A DNA stretch of 64,000 nt from Holdemania massiliensis (GCF_022440805.1 NZ_JAKNTK010000001.1:3410001-3474000); one strand, 5' to 3'; shown: positions 51,523 through 60,810, counted from the first letter of the stretch. Program-made: numbers and translations. The notes: generated by a model not told the origin, from the letters alone.

Positions 51523-52055
51523 TTATTTCGGATGTTATGACATCCGAAATCCTTAACTGATCATATCCTGGCCTGTGTCGGCCAACCCTTTCAGACCATT
51601 TCAAATCATTACAACAGCCATGATCTCACTCCGTATCCATCAGTCAAAACATAGTAAATAACACCTTTCAAAAGCTTAGATATTCCTTGGTTAGTCGTCA
51701 ACTGGTCATTACTCCCCGCAATCATTTCTGAAGTTTTCTATCTATTTTATCAAGCTTTCCTGTGTTCACTGCAGAATGGTTAAAATATACCCCATAATCA
51801 GAATCTTAGAAACATCGGTATTCCTATCATTATTATTACTTCAAGAATTCTACTTTCTCTATCATACAACTATCTTTAGAAAATTTTTGAATATCCATGG
51901 ATCTACTTTAAATCCATCATTAAAGATCCGACATACCAATTTAAATTCAGTTCTAATCCTTATTAATTAACAGAAAAAGCCATAACCTTCCTTTTAATCC
52001 AATCGGATCAAAATTCCATTTATGACTTTTACTTTACATCAAATTGAATTGGTAC
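51523..52055. other. AT-rich intergenic region
   Basis: It begins with a perfect 10-bp stem hairpin (ATTTCGGATG/CATCCGAAAT, 51526-51551) lacking a T-run. After that I see no supported gene. A 64-codon frame at 51776-51970 has no ribosome-binding site and looks spurious. It marks the right edge of the AT-rich island. Confidence 0.45.
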
Positions 52056-53840
52056 TTATTTCGCAATCGCTTCAGAAGCCGCGTTGCCTGCGTTATAACC
52101 GCTGGTTACTGCCCAGCCGAACAGCGTCGCGCCCATGTAGACGTCGCCTTCCAGACCGCCGACGACTTCACCCGCTGCATATAAACCTTCAACCGGCTGC
52201 TTTTCAGCATTCAGAACCTGCATGCTGTCATTGATACGCAGACCGCCCAAGGTAGCATAGTAACGGATGTACTGCTGCAGAGCATAATAAGGACCTTCCG
52301 CACTCAACGGTGCAGTCAGTTCACGGCCGAATTCATCAGTTCCGCCCGCGGCTGCTGTTTCATTATACTTCGCTGCCGTTTCGGTTAAAACACCTTCCGG
52401 CAGATTCATCTTCTTTGCGAGATCTTCTAACGTATCTGCTTTAACCATAAATGGATTGCCTTCGCCGTCATTGGCCAGCCACTTCTCGACATCCTCTTCA
52501 GAATAAATCTTCGAGCCTGTCATGCCTTTATTGAAAGCATCAAAGGAAGCCTGATCCATGATCAGATACTGCGCTGTATTCTTTTTCATATCCTGCATCA
52601 GATCCCATGCGTTCCCCTTTTCATTCGAGAACCGCACTCCATCCTGATTGACCAAGAATGCTCCGGAAGCCGCATAAGCTCCGCCGACACCCGGGTTGCA
52701 ATACTGACCTAAACCACTTGGCAGAATCATGGAGTTTGGCTGCGTATTGACAAATTCCATATTGAACGTATCTGCGTTAACCGCTTCCGCCATCTTCAGG
52801 CCATCGCCCGTAGCTCCAGCATGTCCGGCATAAACAAACTGTTTGTATTCTTCTGGAACCATCGTATCATTTGCACCAAATCCGCCGGTTGCCAGAATTA
52901 CAGCTTTTGCATTGATCGTATAATTCTTTGTTTCATCACTGGCTTTTACGCCCTTAACAACGCCGTCTTCAACAATCAGCTCAGTCGCCGGGGTATTGGT
53001 CATCAATGTCCCTCCGCCCGTTGTAAAGCTTTCCGATAAGCTGGAAACCACGCCTGCACCGCGGCCTTCGCCGGAATAACTGCGGGTTGGCTTGCCATCT
53101 CTCTGATAAGGAACATTAGCACCGTCTTCCGATACCAGCCAGTCAAATGCCGCACCGGTTGTATTAACGTAAATATCCAATGTCGCTTCGTCATTGTTAT
53201 TGTGTCCGTTTTTCAGCATATCTGCTTTCAGCTGTTCCGGAGAATCTTCATAACCGTCTTCCTTCTGCCACTGGCTCCCAGTGGCCATTGTTCCGGCTCC
53301 GGCCATGGCACTGGCACCGCCGACAACGCCTGTCTTTTCCAACAGAATTACACTGTTGCCGTTCTGCTGTGAAGACAGGGCTGCGGTCAGACCTGCAGCT
53401 CCGCCGCCGACAACGACGATATCCGCATCCAATGTAACTTCCTCTTTGGTTGCAGAAGAAGATTCTACAGGTTTTGTCATTTTATCCATATCTGCACCTG
53501 CCTGGGTTAAAGCATCTTCCATCGCTGTTTTGAAACCATTGGAAGTGACTGTCGCACCGGAAATTCCATCAATTCCAAGGGTCTGATTATCCAAAACCTT
53601 GGTAACCAACTCTGGTAAAGCGGCTGCGCCGATTCCTTCTGTTTCGGTCTGTTCAAGAATTTGAATGTCAGTAATCTTTTCTGCGTCAACCGTGACTTCC
53701 AGCGTAATATCGCCATGAAATCCCGCTGCCGTTGCTTTATAGGTTCCTGCTTTCATTCCGCCGGTGGCTTCCGGTGCTTTGGTCGAGCACCCTGTCATCA
53801 GCAGCATCGCCGCAAGAACGATGGCAACTAATTTTTTCAT
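52056..53840 (-). CDS. Flavocytochrome-c-like reductase lipoprotein (FMN-binding + FAD), paralog 2
   Basis: 594 residues. Lipobox LMTGC (Cys18), FMN-binding domain (about 28-115) with flavinylation motif DGISGAT (Thr97), and FAD domain from DIVVVGGGAAG (about 140-150) to the C-terminus, with FYAMSG-like catalytic region YATLGGLRIND and GGLEGDVYMGATLFG. AAGGAGG upstream. Likely reduces an organic electron acceptor outside the membrane using electrons passed through bound FMN. Its own promoter with an overlapping palindrome suggests substrate-specific induction. Substrate unknown. Confidence 0.88.
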   Translation of the reverse strand: MKKLVAIVLAAMLLMTGCSTKAPEATGGMKAGTYKATAAGFHGDITLEVTVDAEKITDIQILEQTETEGIGAAALPELVTKVLDNQTLGIDGISGATVTSNGFKTAMEDALTQAGADMDKMTKPVESSSATKEEVTLDADIVVVGGGAAGLTAALSSQQNGNSVILLEKTGVVGGASAMAGAGTMATGSQWQKEDGYEDSPEQLKADMLKNGHNNNDEATLDIYVNTTGAAFDWLVSEDGANVPYQRDGKPTRSYSGEGRGAGVVSSLSESFTTGGGTLMTNTPATELIVEDGVVKGVKASDETKNYTINAKAVILATGGFGANDTMVPEEYKQFVYAGHAGATGDGLKMAEAVNADTFNMEFVNTQPNSMILPSGLGQYCNPGVGGAYAASGAFLVNQDGVRFSNEKGNAWDLMQDMKKNTAQYLIMDQASFDAFNKGMTGSKIYSEEDVEKWLANDGEGNPFMVKADTLEDLAKKMNLPEGVLTETAAKYNETAAAGGTDEFGRELTAPLSAEGPYYALQQYIRYYATLGGLRINDSMQVLNAEKQPVEGLYAAGEVVGGLEGDVYMGATLFGWAVTSGYNAGNAASEAIAK

Positions 53841-54188
53841 TTCTTCTTTCCTCCTTGATAGACGATCGTCTACCCTCTACTATTTTATTGATTCCTAAAG
53901 TTATGTCAATCCCTTTTTGTGAAAGTTTTATATTTTCAACAGTATACAGAAAAAGCACTGGAATTTTACAAACCTTTTCCAATGCTTTGCAAATCTATTC
54001 ATAAGTAAGATTTATCCTGCCGCTTCCAGTTTAATGATTTGATCAAAGACTGCAGCAAGCTCGAAAGCCGCGTCTTCCTTCATTCTGTTTGACCTGACAG
54101 CTAATTTTATTTTCTAACCCAGCTCATCGCATTCAGCGTATTTAAAAAGACAGCGCCGCAGCACTGCCTTAAGTTTAAATCGTATTGT
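53841..54188. other. Intergenic region between flavin reductases 2 and 3
   Basis: Contains the promoter and operator of reductase 2 (53859-53909). The stretch 53910-54188 shows no gene and no convincing terminator for reductase 3. Confidence 0.5.
53859..53909 (-). promoter_or_regulatory. Promoter plus 14-bp palindromic operator for reductase 2
   Basis: On the minus strand, TTGACA (53904-53909), a 16-bp spacer and TAAAAT (53882-53887). The perfect palindrome TAGACGATCGTCTA (53859-53872) sits about 10 bp downstream of the -10, over the start-site region, as for a TetR-type repressor. No such regulator is encoded nearby. Confidence 0.72.
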
Positions 54189-55931
54189 TTATTTCTGAAT
54201 CAAAGACGCAGCCTGAGCCGCAGCCAGACGCCCGGAATTGGCCGCAAAAGAAATCCCGATGCCTACTCCCGGATAACGGGAATCAAAAGCATTTGATGCG
54301 ATCAGTTCGCCTGAAGCAAACAATCCGGATACCGGCTGCCCTTCGCCACTAAGCACCTGAGCTTTGTCATTAACCTCAATACCAGGAATTGTTCCGAATG
54401 TTCTGACCACTGCAGTTTCCAGATAAAACGGTGCCGTTTCAATCTTGTTTGCCTGATCCGCTTTCAGACCAAAGCCAGGGCTGACCTGATCATCAATTGC
54501 TTTGTTGTATGCCGCAACCTCAGCTTTTAATGCCTCGGCATCCATCCCAGCGGCCGCTGCCAGATCATCCAACGTATCATACGCTACGGCCATGTTGGAA
54601 TCCAACGCCTTCTGCAGTCCTTCCGCATCCGCGTATGTACTATCCGCAATCACAAAGGCCTGATGTTCCGGCAGATCCGCAACCGCACGCTGAATAACAT
54701 ATTTCGGAGCTTTTTCGTTGGTAAACCGCACGCCGGCTTTGCTGACCATGAACGTTGAAGCCAACAGATCGGAACGATCCGGATTTACGACTGAACCCAT
54801 TGTTCCATCTCCGAAGACTTGGGTTCCAAACTGTTCGGTCAGCAGGATACCATCGCCTGTCGCTCCGGCATTGGTTGCGATGACCCCATCCGCATAGTTC
54901 GGAGCCAGTTTCTGCATCAGTTCCGGATTGCTGCCGAATCCCCCGGTAGCCAGGATGACCTGGCTGGCTTCGATCGTATATCGTTTGTTTTGATCTTCAA
55001 CCTTGACGCCTTGAACTTCACCATTTTCTACAATCAGTTCTGTCACCGTGGTTTCCAGACGCAAGTCAAACGGCATTTTATCTTCGACTTCCGCCTTGAT
55101 GAAATCATAGAAGCCCTTGCCCTTGTTTTCCATCCGCAGCGAGAACAGTTCATCGTTAGATGGATCTACCTTTTCGGTCTTGCCCGTGTAAGGTGCATTC
55201 AGGTTTTCCAGCACGTTCAGTGTATCCGCAGAGCTTTCATACACATTGCGGACCAGCTGTTCATTTGCCGGCTTGGAACCAGACGTCTGTTCAAAGAAAT
55301 TCACAATCTGATCAATTGTACTCTTAACGCCATCGGCCTGATGAATGGAAGAATCCGTACCGAAGATTGCACCGCCGGTTGCCGGCAATGAACCGCCGAC
55401 TGTCGGCAGCTTTTCAACAAGGATGAATTTGATTTCCGGATGATTCAGCGTCAGCTCATAAGAAGCCATAATGCCGGAGATGCCGGCACCGACAATAACA
55501 ACATCTGTTGTTTCTGTTTCGCCTTCTGCAATTTCCTTTTCAGTGGAGGCTTTCAGCGCTTCCAGATCCCCGCCGGCTTCGGTCAGCGCTTTTTCTGCAG
55601 CCTCCAGAATGGCCTTGCTGGTAAAGGTAGCCCCGCTCACCGCATCCAGTGCCAAAGACTGCTGATCAACGATCATCTGCGGCAGCTTTTCAATCGCGCC
55701 GTCACTGATGCCCGGCGTTTCATTATGCTCATCGACCGTAACGCTGACGATTTTGTCCTGATCCACCGTTACCGTTACTTTGACTGCACCGTTCATGCCC
55801 TGAGCTTCAGCAGTATATGAGCCAGCCTTATAGCTGCCCGTTCCTGACTGCGGTGCCGGTGCCTTGGCACAGCCGCTCAGCAGCAGGACGGAAGCCAGAA
55901 GAACTGCCCCCAACTTTTTCCATGTGTTCAT
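54189..55931 (-). CDS. Flavocytochrome-c-like reductase lipoprotein (FMN-binding + FAD), paralog 3
   Basis: The ATG at 55931 has AGAGGGAAAG upstream, better than ATGs 8 and 22 codons earlier. About 580 residues. Lipobox LLSGC (Cys21), FMN-binding domain (about 32-125) with DAVSGAT (Thr102), and FAD domain opening VVIVGAGISGIMA. The C-terminal region (RTFGTIPGIEVND, NAFDSRYPGVGIG) differs clearly from the two other paralogs, which implies a different acceptor. It has its own promoter, so it is regulated separately from paralog 2. Confidence 0.88.
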   Translation of the reverse strand: MNTWKKLGAVLLASVLLLSGCAKAPAPQSGTGSYKAGSYTAEAQGMNGAVKVTVTVDQDKIVSVTVDEHNETPGISDGAIEKLPQMIVDQQSLALDAVSGATFTSKAILEAAEKALTEAGGDLEALKASTEKEIAEGETETTDVVIVGAGISGIMASYELTLNHPEIKFILVEKLPTVGGSLPATGGAIFGTDSSIHQADGVKSTIDQIVNFFEQTSGSKPANEQLVRNVYESSADTLNVLENLNAPYTGKTEKVDPSNDELFSLRMENKGKGFYDFIKAEVEDKMPFDLRLETTVTELIVENGEVQGVKVEDQNKRYTIEASQVILATGGFGSNPELMQKLAPNYADGVIATNAGATGDGILLTEQFGTQVFGDGTMGSVVNPDRSDLLASTFMVSKAGVRFTNEKAPKYVIQRAVADLPEHQAFVIADSTYADAEGLQKALDSNMAVAYDTLDDLAAAAGMDAEALKAEVAAYNKAIDDQVSPGFGLKADQANKIETAPFYLETAVVRTFGTIPGIEVNDKAQVLSGEGQPVSGLFASGELIASNAFDSRYPGVGIGISFAANSGRLAAAQAASLIQK

Positions 55932-55968
55932 TCTTTCCCTCTTTTCTTTCTGCATAATATGCCTGTTT

Positions 55969-55997
55969 ATTCTGCCGGATTCGGTCACGATTGTCAA
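55969..55997 (-). promoter_or_regulatory. Promoter of reductase 3
   Basis: On the minus strand, a perfect TTGACA (55992-55997), a 17-bp spacer and CAGAAT (55969-55974), about 40 bp upstream of the ATG. Confidence 0.65.
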
Positions 55998-56217
55998 GAC
56001 TTTTACAAATGCAAATGCTCCGGATGCGAACTAAATTGGCAGTATTTTATATCCTTTATTTTTCAGCAAATTTTCTCTTTCGAGAGCTGGATGGATGCGC
56101 AGCAGAGCGGGTTCCTGATTGCTTCTCTGATTCAAGTTGGGAATCCTTTCCTTCTGCTGCCAATTGATTTTCTTTCCAGAAATTAACATGTTAATCCTGT
56201 GCTTTCTTGGGAATCAA

Positions 56218-56249
56218 AATAAAAAATTCCGCGGATCTCTCTGCGGAAT
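56218..56249 (-). terminator. Terminator downstream of tRNA-Thr
   Basis: On the minus strand, ATTCCGC/GCGGAAT with a 10-nt loop and a run of Ts, 15 bp after the tRNA. Confidence 0.8.
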
Positions 56250-56264
56250 GTTAATTTCTCATGG

Positions 56265-56337
56265 TGCCGACTATAGGACTTGAACCTACCACCTACGCGT
56301 TACGAGTGCGTTGCTCTACCGGATGAGCTAAGTCGGC
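56265..56337 (-). tRNA. tRNA-Thr (anticodon CGT)
   Basis: Minus-strand cloverleaf: acceptor GCCGACT/AGTCGGC, D-arm GCTC/GAGC, anticodon loop CTCGTAA (anticodon CGT), T-arm GTAGG-TTCAAGT-CCTAT. The discriminator base is A; CCA is not encoded. It reads ACG codons. Confidence 0.95.
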
Positions 56338-56441
56338 GTAAATATAGTTTATAAAAACTGTGTGCTTCTGTCAAGTTTTTTTGTGCTTTTGCCGCAGTTT
56401 TTGCATCAAAAAAGGGAAATTCGTATTCCCCATTTTTTGCC

Positions 56442-57146
56442 TTATTTCTCCAGTTCATACAACAGCGGCAAATCAGCCACGGTAATGATTCCAATCGGCT
56501 TCTGATGAGCGTTGCCGGACTCGGTAATCAGAATCGCAGAAATGCTGACGCCGCGGTGCAGACTTTCCTCAAATAAATCCTGAGCTTCCGTGACATCAGC
56601 GGTCCGGGGCAGAAACAGCACGCGTTCCTTCTTATCCTTAAAATACAGACAGTCGTTGACACAGCCAGTCAGCGGTTTGTCGGTTCGGCTTTGATGCAGT
56701 GTCCAGCGGGCAATCATTTCCATCGTTAATAAAGCATGAAACCCGCCCTGAGCGTAAACCGGAAGCTTGGATGAACCCATCGTTTCCATAATCGTTACCG
56801 CTTCACGAATTTCCGTCTGAGGATCGCAGATCTTTACCGGTTTGAGAAAATGCGCGCTGATTTTCGGCGGTTCGCAGATCTTGCGGGCCAACTCCTCAAT
56901 TTCCTCGACGACCTCGTCAATTGGGATCGCGATAATATGACCTTCATCGGACCGCTGATGCACAATCGCATTGCGCAGGTCGGCATATTCCTGCAGCTCC
57001 ATTTCATATTTACGAACCAATTTACTGGTTCGGGACGCTTGGTTTAACAGCTGATAAAACCGTGAATACCGCGTAACACCGCTGATTTGTTTCAGCTGCT
57101 TTTCGATCATTGCGAACGCGTTGAGAAACCGCTGGGCATTGTCCAT
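56442..57146 (-). CDS. CBS-domain protein with helical N-terminal domain
   Basis: 234 residues. The N-terminal helical part (about 1-90) includes LRNAIVHQR, a sequence typical of HEPN-like or nucleotide-response domains. A CBS pair follows (about 100-160 and 165-232), with ...AVTIMETMGSSKLPVYAQGG... and ...SAILITESGNAHQKPIGIITVADL. CBS pairs usually bind adenine nucleotides. No enzyme partner lies beside it. It is transcribed toward tRNA-Thr. Confidence 0.8.
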   Translation of the reverse strand: MDNAQRFLNAFAMIEKQLKQISGVTRYSRFYQLLNQASRTSKLVRKYEMELQEYADLRNAIVHQRSDEGHIIAIPIDEVVEEIEELARKICEPPKISAHFLKPVKICDPQTEIREAVTIMETMGSSKLPVYAQGGFHALLTMEMIARWTLHQSRTDKPLTGCVNDCLYFKDKKERVLFLPRTADVTEAQDLFEESLHRGVSISAILITESGNAHQKPIGIITVADLPLLYELEK

Positions 57147-57191
57147 GAAAAAAACCTCCTGATGGATTCTATTATATCAGGTTTTCCGTTT

Positions 57192-57890
57192 TCACCGAGA
57201 ACTATCCCTTAGCTTTTCCACAATTTTTGTTTTTTTCATCGTCTGTTCATCTTTCTGCTTGATTAACCGTGCCGGAACGCCTGCAGCCAGCCATCCGGCG
57301 GGAACATCCTGCGTCACGACCGATCCGGCGGCCACCACCGCTCCCCGGCCGATCCGTATTCCTTCCAGAACAACCGCATTCGCGCCGATCAATACTCCTT
57401 CTTCAATGATCACCTGCTGAGCACTGGCCGGCTCCAACACCCCGGCAATGACCGCGCCAGCCCCGATATGACAATGAGCTCCGATTTCCGCCCGCGCTCC
57501 CACGACGGCATTCATATCAATCATAGTTTCAGCACCGATGCTCGCTCCGACATTGATCACCGCTCCGCTTAGGATCACAGCATTTTTTCCGATCTCGACT
57601 TCATCCCGGATCCAGGCTCCCGGTTCAATCCGGCAGGGCAGATCCTGAATCGCCAGCTGCGGCCAGGCGCTTTGACGCTGCGGACAAACGATCCGCAGAT
57701 CCCGTAACTGCCGGCGCTGATCCTCAAGCTGTGAACGCAGAATTTCCCATTCCCCAATCACCAGCTTAAACTGATCGCCATACACCGCCGCTTTCTGCCA
57801 ATGGGTCGGCTGGATCTCGTTAAACATCAACAACACTTCTGTACTGCGTGAATGATCGTGCAGTTTTTGAATCAATTCCTCAGTCTTCAT
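57192..57890 (-). CDS. dapH: Tetrahydrodipicolinate N-acetyltransferase (DapH-type)
   Basis: 232 residues from the ATG at 57890, which overlaps the dapF stop by 4 bp; frames reading further upstream are dapF in another frame. Left-handed beta-helix hexapeptide repeats run from about 90 to 205 (IRDEVEIGKNAVILSGAVIN pattern), as in DapD/DapH acyltransferases. The N-terminal domain (about 1-80) matches DapH. It acetylates tetrahydrodipicolinate in the acetyl branch of DAP/lysine synthesis. The neighbours asd and dapF confirm the pathway. Confidence 0.92.
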   Translation of the reverse strand: MKTEELIQKLHDHSRSTEVLLMFNEIQPTHWQKAAVYGDQFKLVIGEWEILRSQLEDQRRQLRDLRIVCPQRQSAWPQLAIQDLPCRIEPGAWIRDEVEIGKNAVILSGAVINVGASIGAETMIDMNAVVGARAEIGAHCHIGAGAVIAGVLEPASAQQVIIEEGVLIGANAVVLEGIRIGRGAVVAAGSVVTQDVPAGWLAAGVPARLIKQKDEQTMKKTKIVEKLRDSSR

Positions 57891-58696
57891 CCACAATCTC
57901 TCCCTTCCACCCTTCCTATAAACTGCGACGGTCCGCTCAGAAGACAAGCTTGATCCTCGGCTTGTTCTACACTCAGTAATCCGCCCGGACAGCGCACCTG
58001 CGCAGGCAGCGGACAAAGGCCGAAGATGGCTGCCGCTACTGCGCTGGCACAGGCGCCGGTGCCGCAGGCCAATGTCCAGCCTACACCGCGCTCCCACGTT
58101 CTGACCTGCAGTTCACCATTTTCCCGCCAGCGCACAAAATCCACGTTGGTGCCTTCCGAAAAGAAGGGATGCGTTCCGATGGAACGAGCTTGATCATCAC
58201 TGATCCGATCAGGATCCGCTGTAAAAATAACAGTGTGCGGTACCCCCAGCCAGAAGCTGCAGGACTGCTGCTGAGATAAAAACGGCGCGTGAAGCAGGCC
58301 CGGAAGCAGCGGCTGCTGTGTAATCCGATGCGCATCAAAGTCCGGTTTCCCTGCCTCCACCTTACAGATAAACGGTTCGGTTGAACAAATCCAGGCTTGT
58401 CTGAGCCCATCGCCCGTTCCAATCACCCAGGTGTGATCGGCATCGATCCAGCCCTTGCGGTAAGCATAATGCACAAAACAGCGCAGACCATTGCCGCACA
58501 TGTTGGCGCGCGACCCATCCTGATTCCACAGCTCCATGCTTAACGGATCACGGTGAGCAATGATCAGTCCGTCCGCCCCAAACCCACGATGGCGGTCACA
58601 CAAAGCAGCCACTTGTGCGCAGTCCATAACTGGAGTTCGGCTACCGTCAACGATCAGGAAATCATTGCCGCACCCCTGATACTTTTCGAGAATCAA
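57887..58696 (-). CDS. dapF: Diaminopimelate epimerase
   Basis: 269 residues. Interconverts LL- and meso-diaminopimelate for peptidoglycan and lysine. The two catalytic cysteines are visible: Cys67 in MCGNGLRC and Cys211 in ACGTGAC. GCGNDFL near 8-14 is typical of the family. It begins 3 bp after asd and overlaps dapH, forming an asd-dapF-dapH operon. Confidence 0.95.
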   Translation of the reverse strand: MILEKYQGCGNDFLIVDGSRTPVMDCAQVAALCDRHRGFGADGLIIAHRDPLSMELWNQDGSRANMCGNGLRCFVHYAYRKGWIDADHTWVIGTGDGLRQAWICSTEPFICKVEAGKPDFDAHRITQQPLLPGLLHAPFLSQQQSCSFWLGVPHTVIFTADPDRISDDQARSIGTHPFFSEGTNVDFVRWRENGELQVRTWERGVGWTLACGTGACASAVAAAIFGLCPLPAQVRCPGGLLSVEQAEDQACLLSGPSQFIGRVEGRDCG

Positions 58697-58699
58697 ACG

Positions 58700-59701
58700 C
58701 TACACCCCTTTCTTCAATAACCCATTCTGCCACGCCCATTCTCCGATCTGCACGGCATTGGTCGCCGCGCCTTTGCGCAGCTGATCGCAGCAGCACCACA
58801 GATGCAGTCCTTTTTCACAAGCTCCATCCCGGCGCAGCCGTCCGATCATGACGATATCGCTGTCGGTGCATTCTTTCGGGGTCGGGTAGGGAGCTTCGTT
58901 CAGGACAATCCCAGAACAGTCTTCAGCAGCCTGACGAATAGTCTGCAAGCTCACCGCATCACGCGTTTCGACGTAAATCGATTCAGAATGACAGCGGTAT
59001 ACCGGCACCCGCACACATGTGCAGCAAACCTGCAGCGAAGCTTCATGCAGGATCCGCCGGCCTTCGTTCTGCATTTTCCACTCCTCACTGCTGATGCCTG
59101 CCTCATCGAACTCACCAATCTGCGGAATCACGTTAAAAGCGATCGGAAACGGAAAGACCTCCGGGGCGGCGGATGGATCGCGGATCTGCCGTTCCAGCTC
59201 ATCCATCCCCTTCATTCCTGCCCCGCTGACAGCCTGATAGGTGCTGACGATCATCCGCGTGATCGGCGTCAGCTTCAAGATCGGCGAAAGGGCCATCATC
59301 GCCAGAATTGTCGCGCAGTTGGGATTGGCAACGATTCCATGATGCCAGCGGATATCCCGGGCGTTGATTTCAGGGATGACCAGCGGGACATCCGGATCCA
59401 GCCGAAACGCACTGCTGTTATCGACAAACAACGCGCCGCTGCGGCGAATCAGCGGAGCATATTCCGTTGCTAAATCATTGTCTACCGCCCCGAACACCAA
59501 ATCCACATCTTTTAAGGCGGCGGCAGAAAATTCTTCAACCACACCGCTTTTTGATCCCAAATCAATCACCTTGCCGGCACTGTGGGGACTGGCCAGCAGC
59601 TTTAACGACCGCATTGGGAAATGGCGTTCCTGCAGGACCCGGATCATCGTCCGGCCGACCGCGCCGGTCGCTCCCAGTACGGCAACATTTACTTTTTCCA
59701 C
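58700..59701 (-). CDS. asd: Aspartate-semialdehyde dehydrogenase
   Basis: 333 residues from a GTG start at 59701 with AGGAGTGA upstream. NADP-binding VAVLGATGAVGRTM (about 7-20), catalytic Cys129 in ANPNCAT, then the conserved YQAVSGAGMKGMDEL substrate region. Converts aspartyl phosphate to the semialdehyde feeding lysine, threonine and methionine. First gene of the DAP operon. Only about 35 bp separates its start from a terminator hairpin, so its promoter must be tight or the hairpin acts as an attenuator. Confidence 0.95.
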   Translation of the reverse strand: MEKVNVAVLGATGAVGRTMIRVLQERHFPMRSLKLLASPHSAGKVIDLGSKSGVVEEFSAAALKDVDLVFGAVDNDLATEYAPLIRRSGALFVDNSSAFRLDPDVPLVIPEINARDIRWHHGIVANPNCATILAMMALSPILKLTPITRMIVSTYQAVSGAGMKGMDELERQIRDPSAAPEVFPFPIAFNVIPQIGEFDEAGISSEEWKMQNEGRRILHEASLQVCCTCVRVPVYRCHSESIYVETRDAVSLQTIRQAAEDCSGIVLNEAPYPTPKECTDSDIVMIGRLRRDGACEKGLHLWCCCDQLRKGAATNAVQIGEWAWQNGLLKKGV

Positions 59702-59735
59702 ATTCTCACTCCTGTCTGTTCACTCTAAGATAGTA

Positions 59736-59764
59736 AAAAGCCCGGGTTTGACCTGGGCTTTTGT
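59736..59764 (-). terminator. Terminator or attenuator between the cupin gene and asd
   Basis: An AAAAGCCCAGG/CCGGGCTTTTT-type stem with a short loop and T-run on the minus strand. It lies about 55 bp after the cupin-fusion stop and just upstream of asd. Confidence 0.75.
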
Positions 59765-59819
59765 CCTTCCTTGTTGAATTTCGAGTCTTTCGTTGCAGGT
59801 TAAAGAAGCTGTTTCATCA

Positions 59820-60575
59820 TCAGACTTTGTTTTCAAGTGAATCCGGCAAGGCTTTATAATGGGCCTCGTCCACCGGCTCGCACCATTGGGTTGAAGTTTT
59901 TGTGCCTGGTGCTTCGAAGGCTAGATGGGCAAACCAGCTGTCCTTGGCAGCGCCATGCCAATGCTTGACGCCGGCGGGAATCTCGACGATATCGCCCGGC
60001 TTTAAAGCTCTGGCCGGCTCACCCCATTGCTGATACCAGCCGTGCCCATCGGTACAGATCAGAATCTGACCTCCGCCCTGCTCAGCCTGATGGATATGCC
60101 AGTGATTCCGGCAGTCCGGCTCAAAAGTAACATTGGCCATCGCGATTCCCTGAGATACCACCGGATTCAGAAAGCTCTGGCCGATGAAATACGGTGCATA
60201 CGCATCGTTGGTTTTGCCTAGTCCGAACATCGGGTTAAACACAGCGGAAACCGTTTCTTCCTTCCAGATTTCCTTTGCCATCCGAAATGCCGCCCAGGCC
60301 TTTGGCCATCCGCTGTAAAAGCCTAGCTGGGTCAGCACTTCAACAATTTCGGTTTGGGTAACTCCGTTCTCCTTCGCTTTGCGCAAATGAAATTCCAGAG
60401 ATGAATCCAGAATTCCACCGGATAAAAGAGCTGTTACTGTGATCAGCGAACGATCGCGCGGGGATAACTGGGCTTCGCGGGCCCAGACTTCGCCAAACAA
60501 AACATCATCATTGTAGTGAGCGAACTGCGGAGCGAATTCACCTAAAGCTTCAAAACCGGCTGATACTTTTTCCAT
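59820..60575 (-). CDS. Carboxymuconolactone decarboxylase-like / cupin fusion protein
   Basis: 251 residues. The N-terminal CMD/AhpD-like domain (about 15-105) has ARDRSL-type LSPRDRSLITVTALLSGG, then helices with KENGVTQTEIVEVLTQLGFYSGWP. The C-terminal cupin_2 domain (about 140-235) has metal-ligand histidines in HWHIHQAEQGG and GVKHWHGA. Such fusions are common in anaerobes and are thought to handle reactive organic acids or quinone-like compounds. The catalytic Cys pair of AhpD is absent. Function unproven. Confidence 0.87.
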   Translation of the reverse strand: MEKVSAGFEALGEFAPQFAHYNDDVLFGEVWAREAQLSPRDRSLITVTALLSGGILDSSLEFHLRKAKENGVTQTEIVEVLTQLGFYSGWPKAWAAFRMAKEIWKEETVSAVFNPMFGLGKTNDAYAPYFIGQSFLNPVVSQGIAMANVTFEPDCRNHWHIHQAEQGGGQILICTDGHGWYQQWGEPARALKPGDIVEIPAGVKHWHGAAKDSWFAHLAFEAPGTKTSTQWCEPVDEAHYKALPDSLENKV

Positions 60576-60810
60576 GGTTATATTCCTTCTTTCTTTTGTT
60601 TGTCATTCAGTGGGATTGGGAAGACCTGCGCAGGGGGGCCGGATTTTTGTGTGTCTGTAAAAGAAAGTTTTCCTTTGAAGAATCTGACTCGGAATTCCTT
60701 GCCGTGTCATTAACGAAAGACCGGTCTGGCGCAATATTCTTGCTTGTAATGATCATGGCCGTTCATTGGGGTAAAAGTCACTTCCCTGCAAATTTAGTTA
60801 ATGCACGGCT

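Noticed and set aside
51526..51551. Perfect 10-bp stem hairpin as a terminator
   Set aside because: Neither strand has a following T-run, so intrinsic termination is not supported; left as an unexplained stem-loop.
51776..51970. A 64-codon hydrophobic frame in the gap after the membrane-protein pair
   Set aside because: No Shine-Dalgarno and no promoter; low-complexity AT-rich DNA yields such frames by chance.
57891..58097. N-terminal extension of dapH
   Set aside because: It is dapF read in another frame. The ATG at 57890 overlaps the dapF stop in the usual coupled way and gives the correct DapH length.
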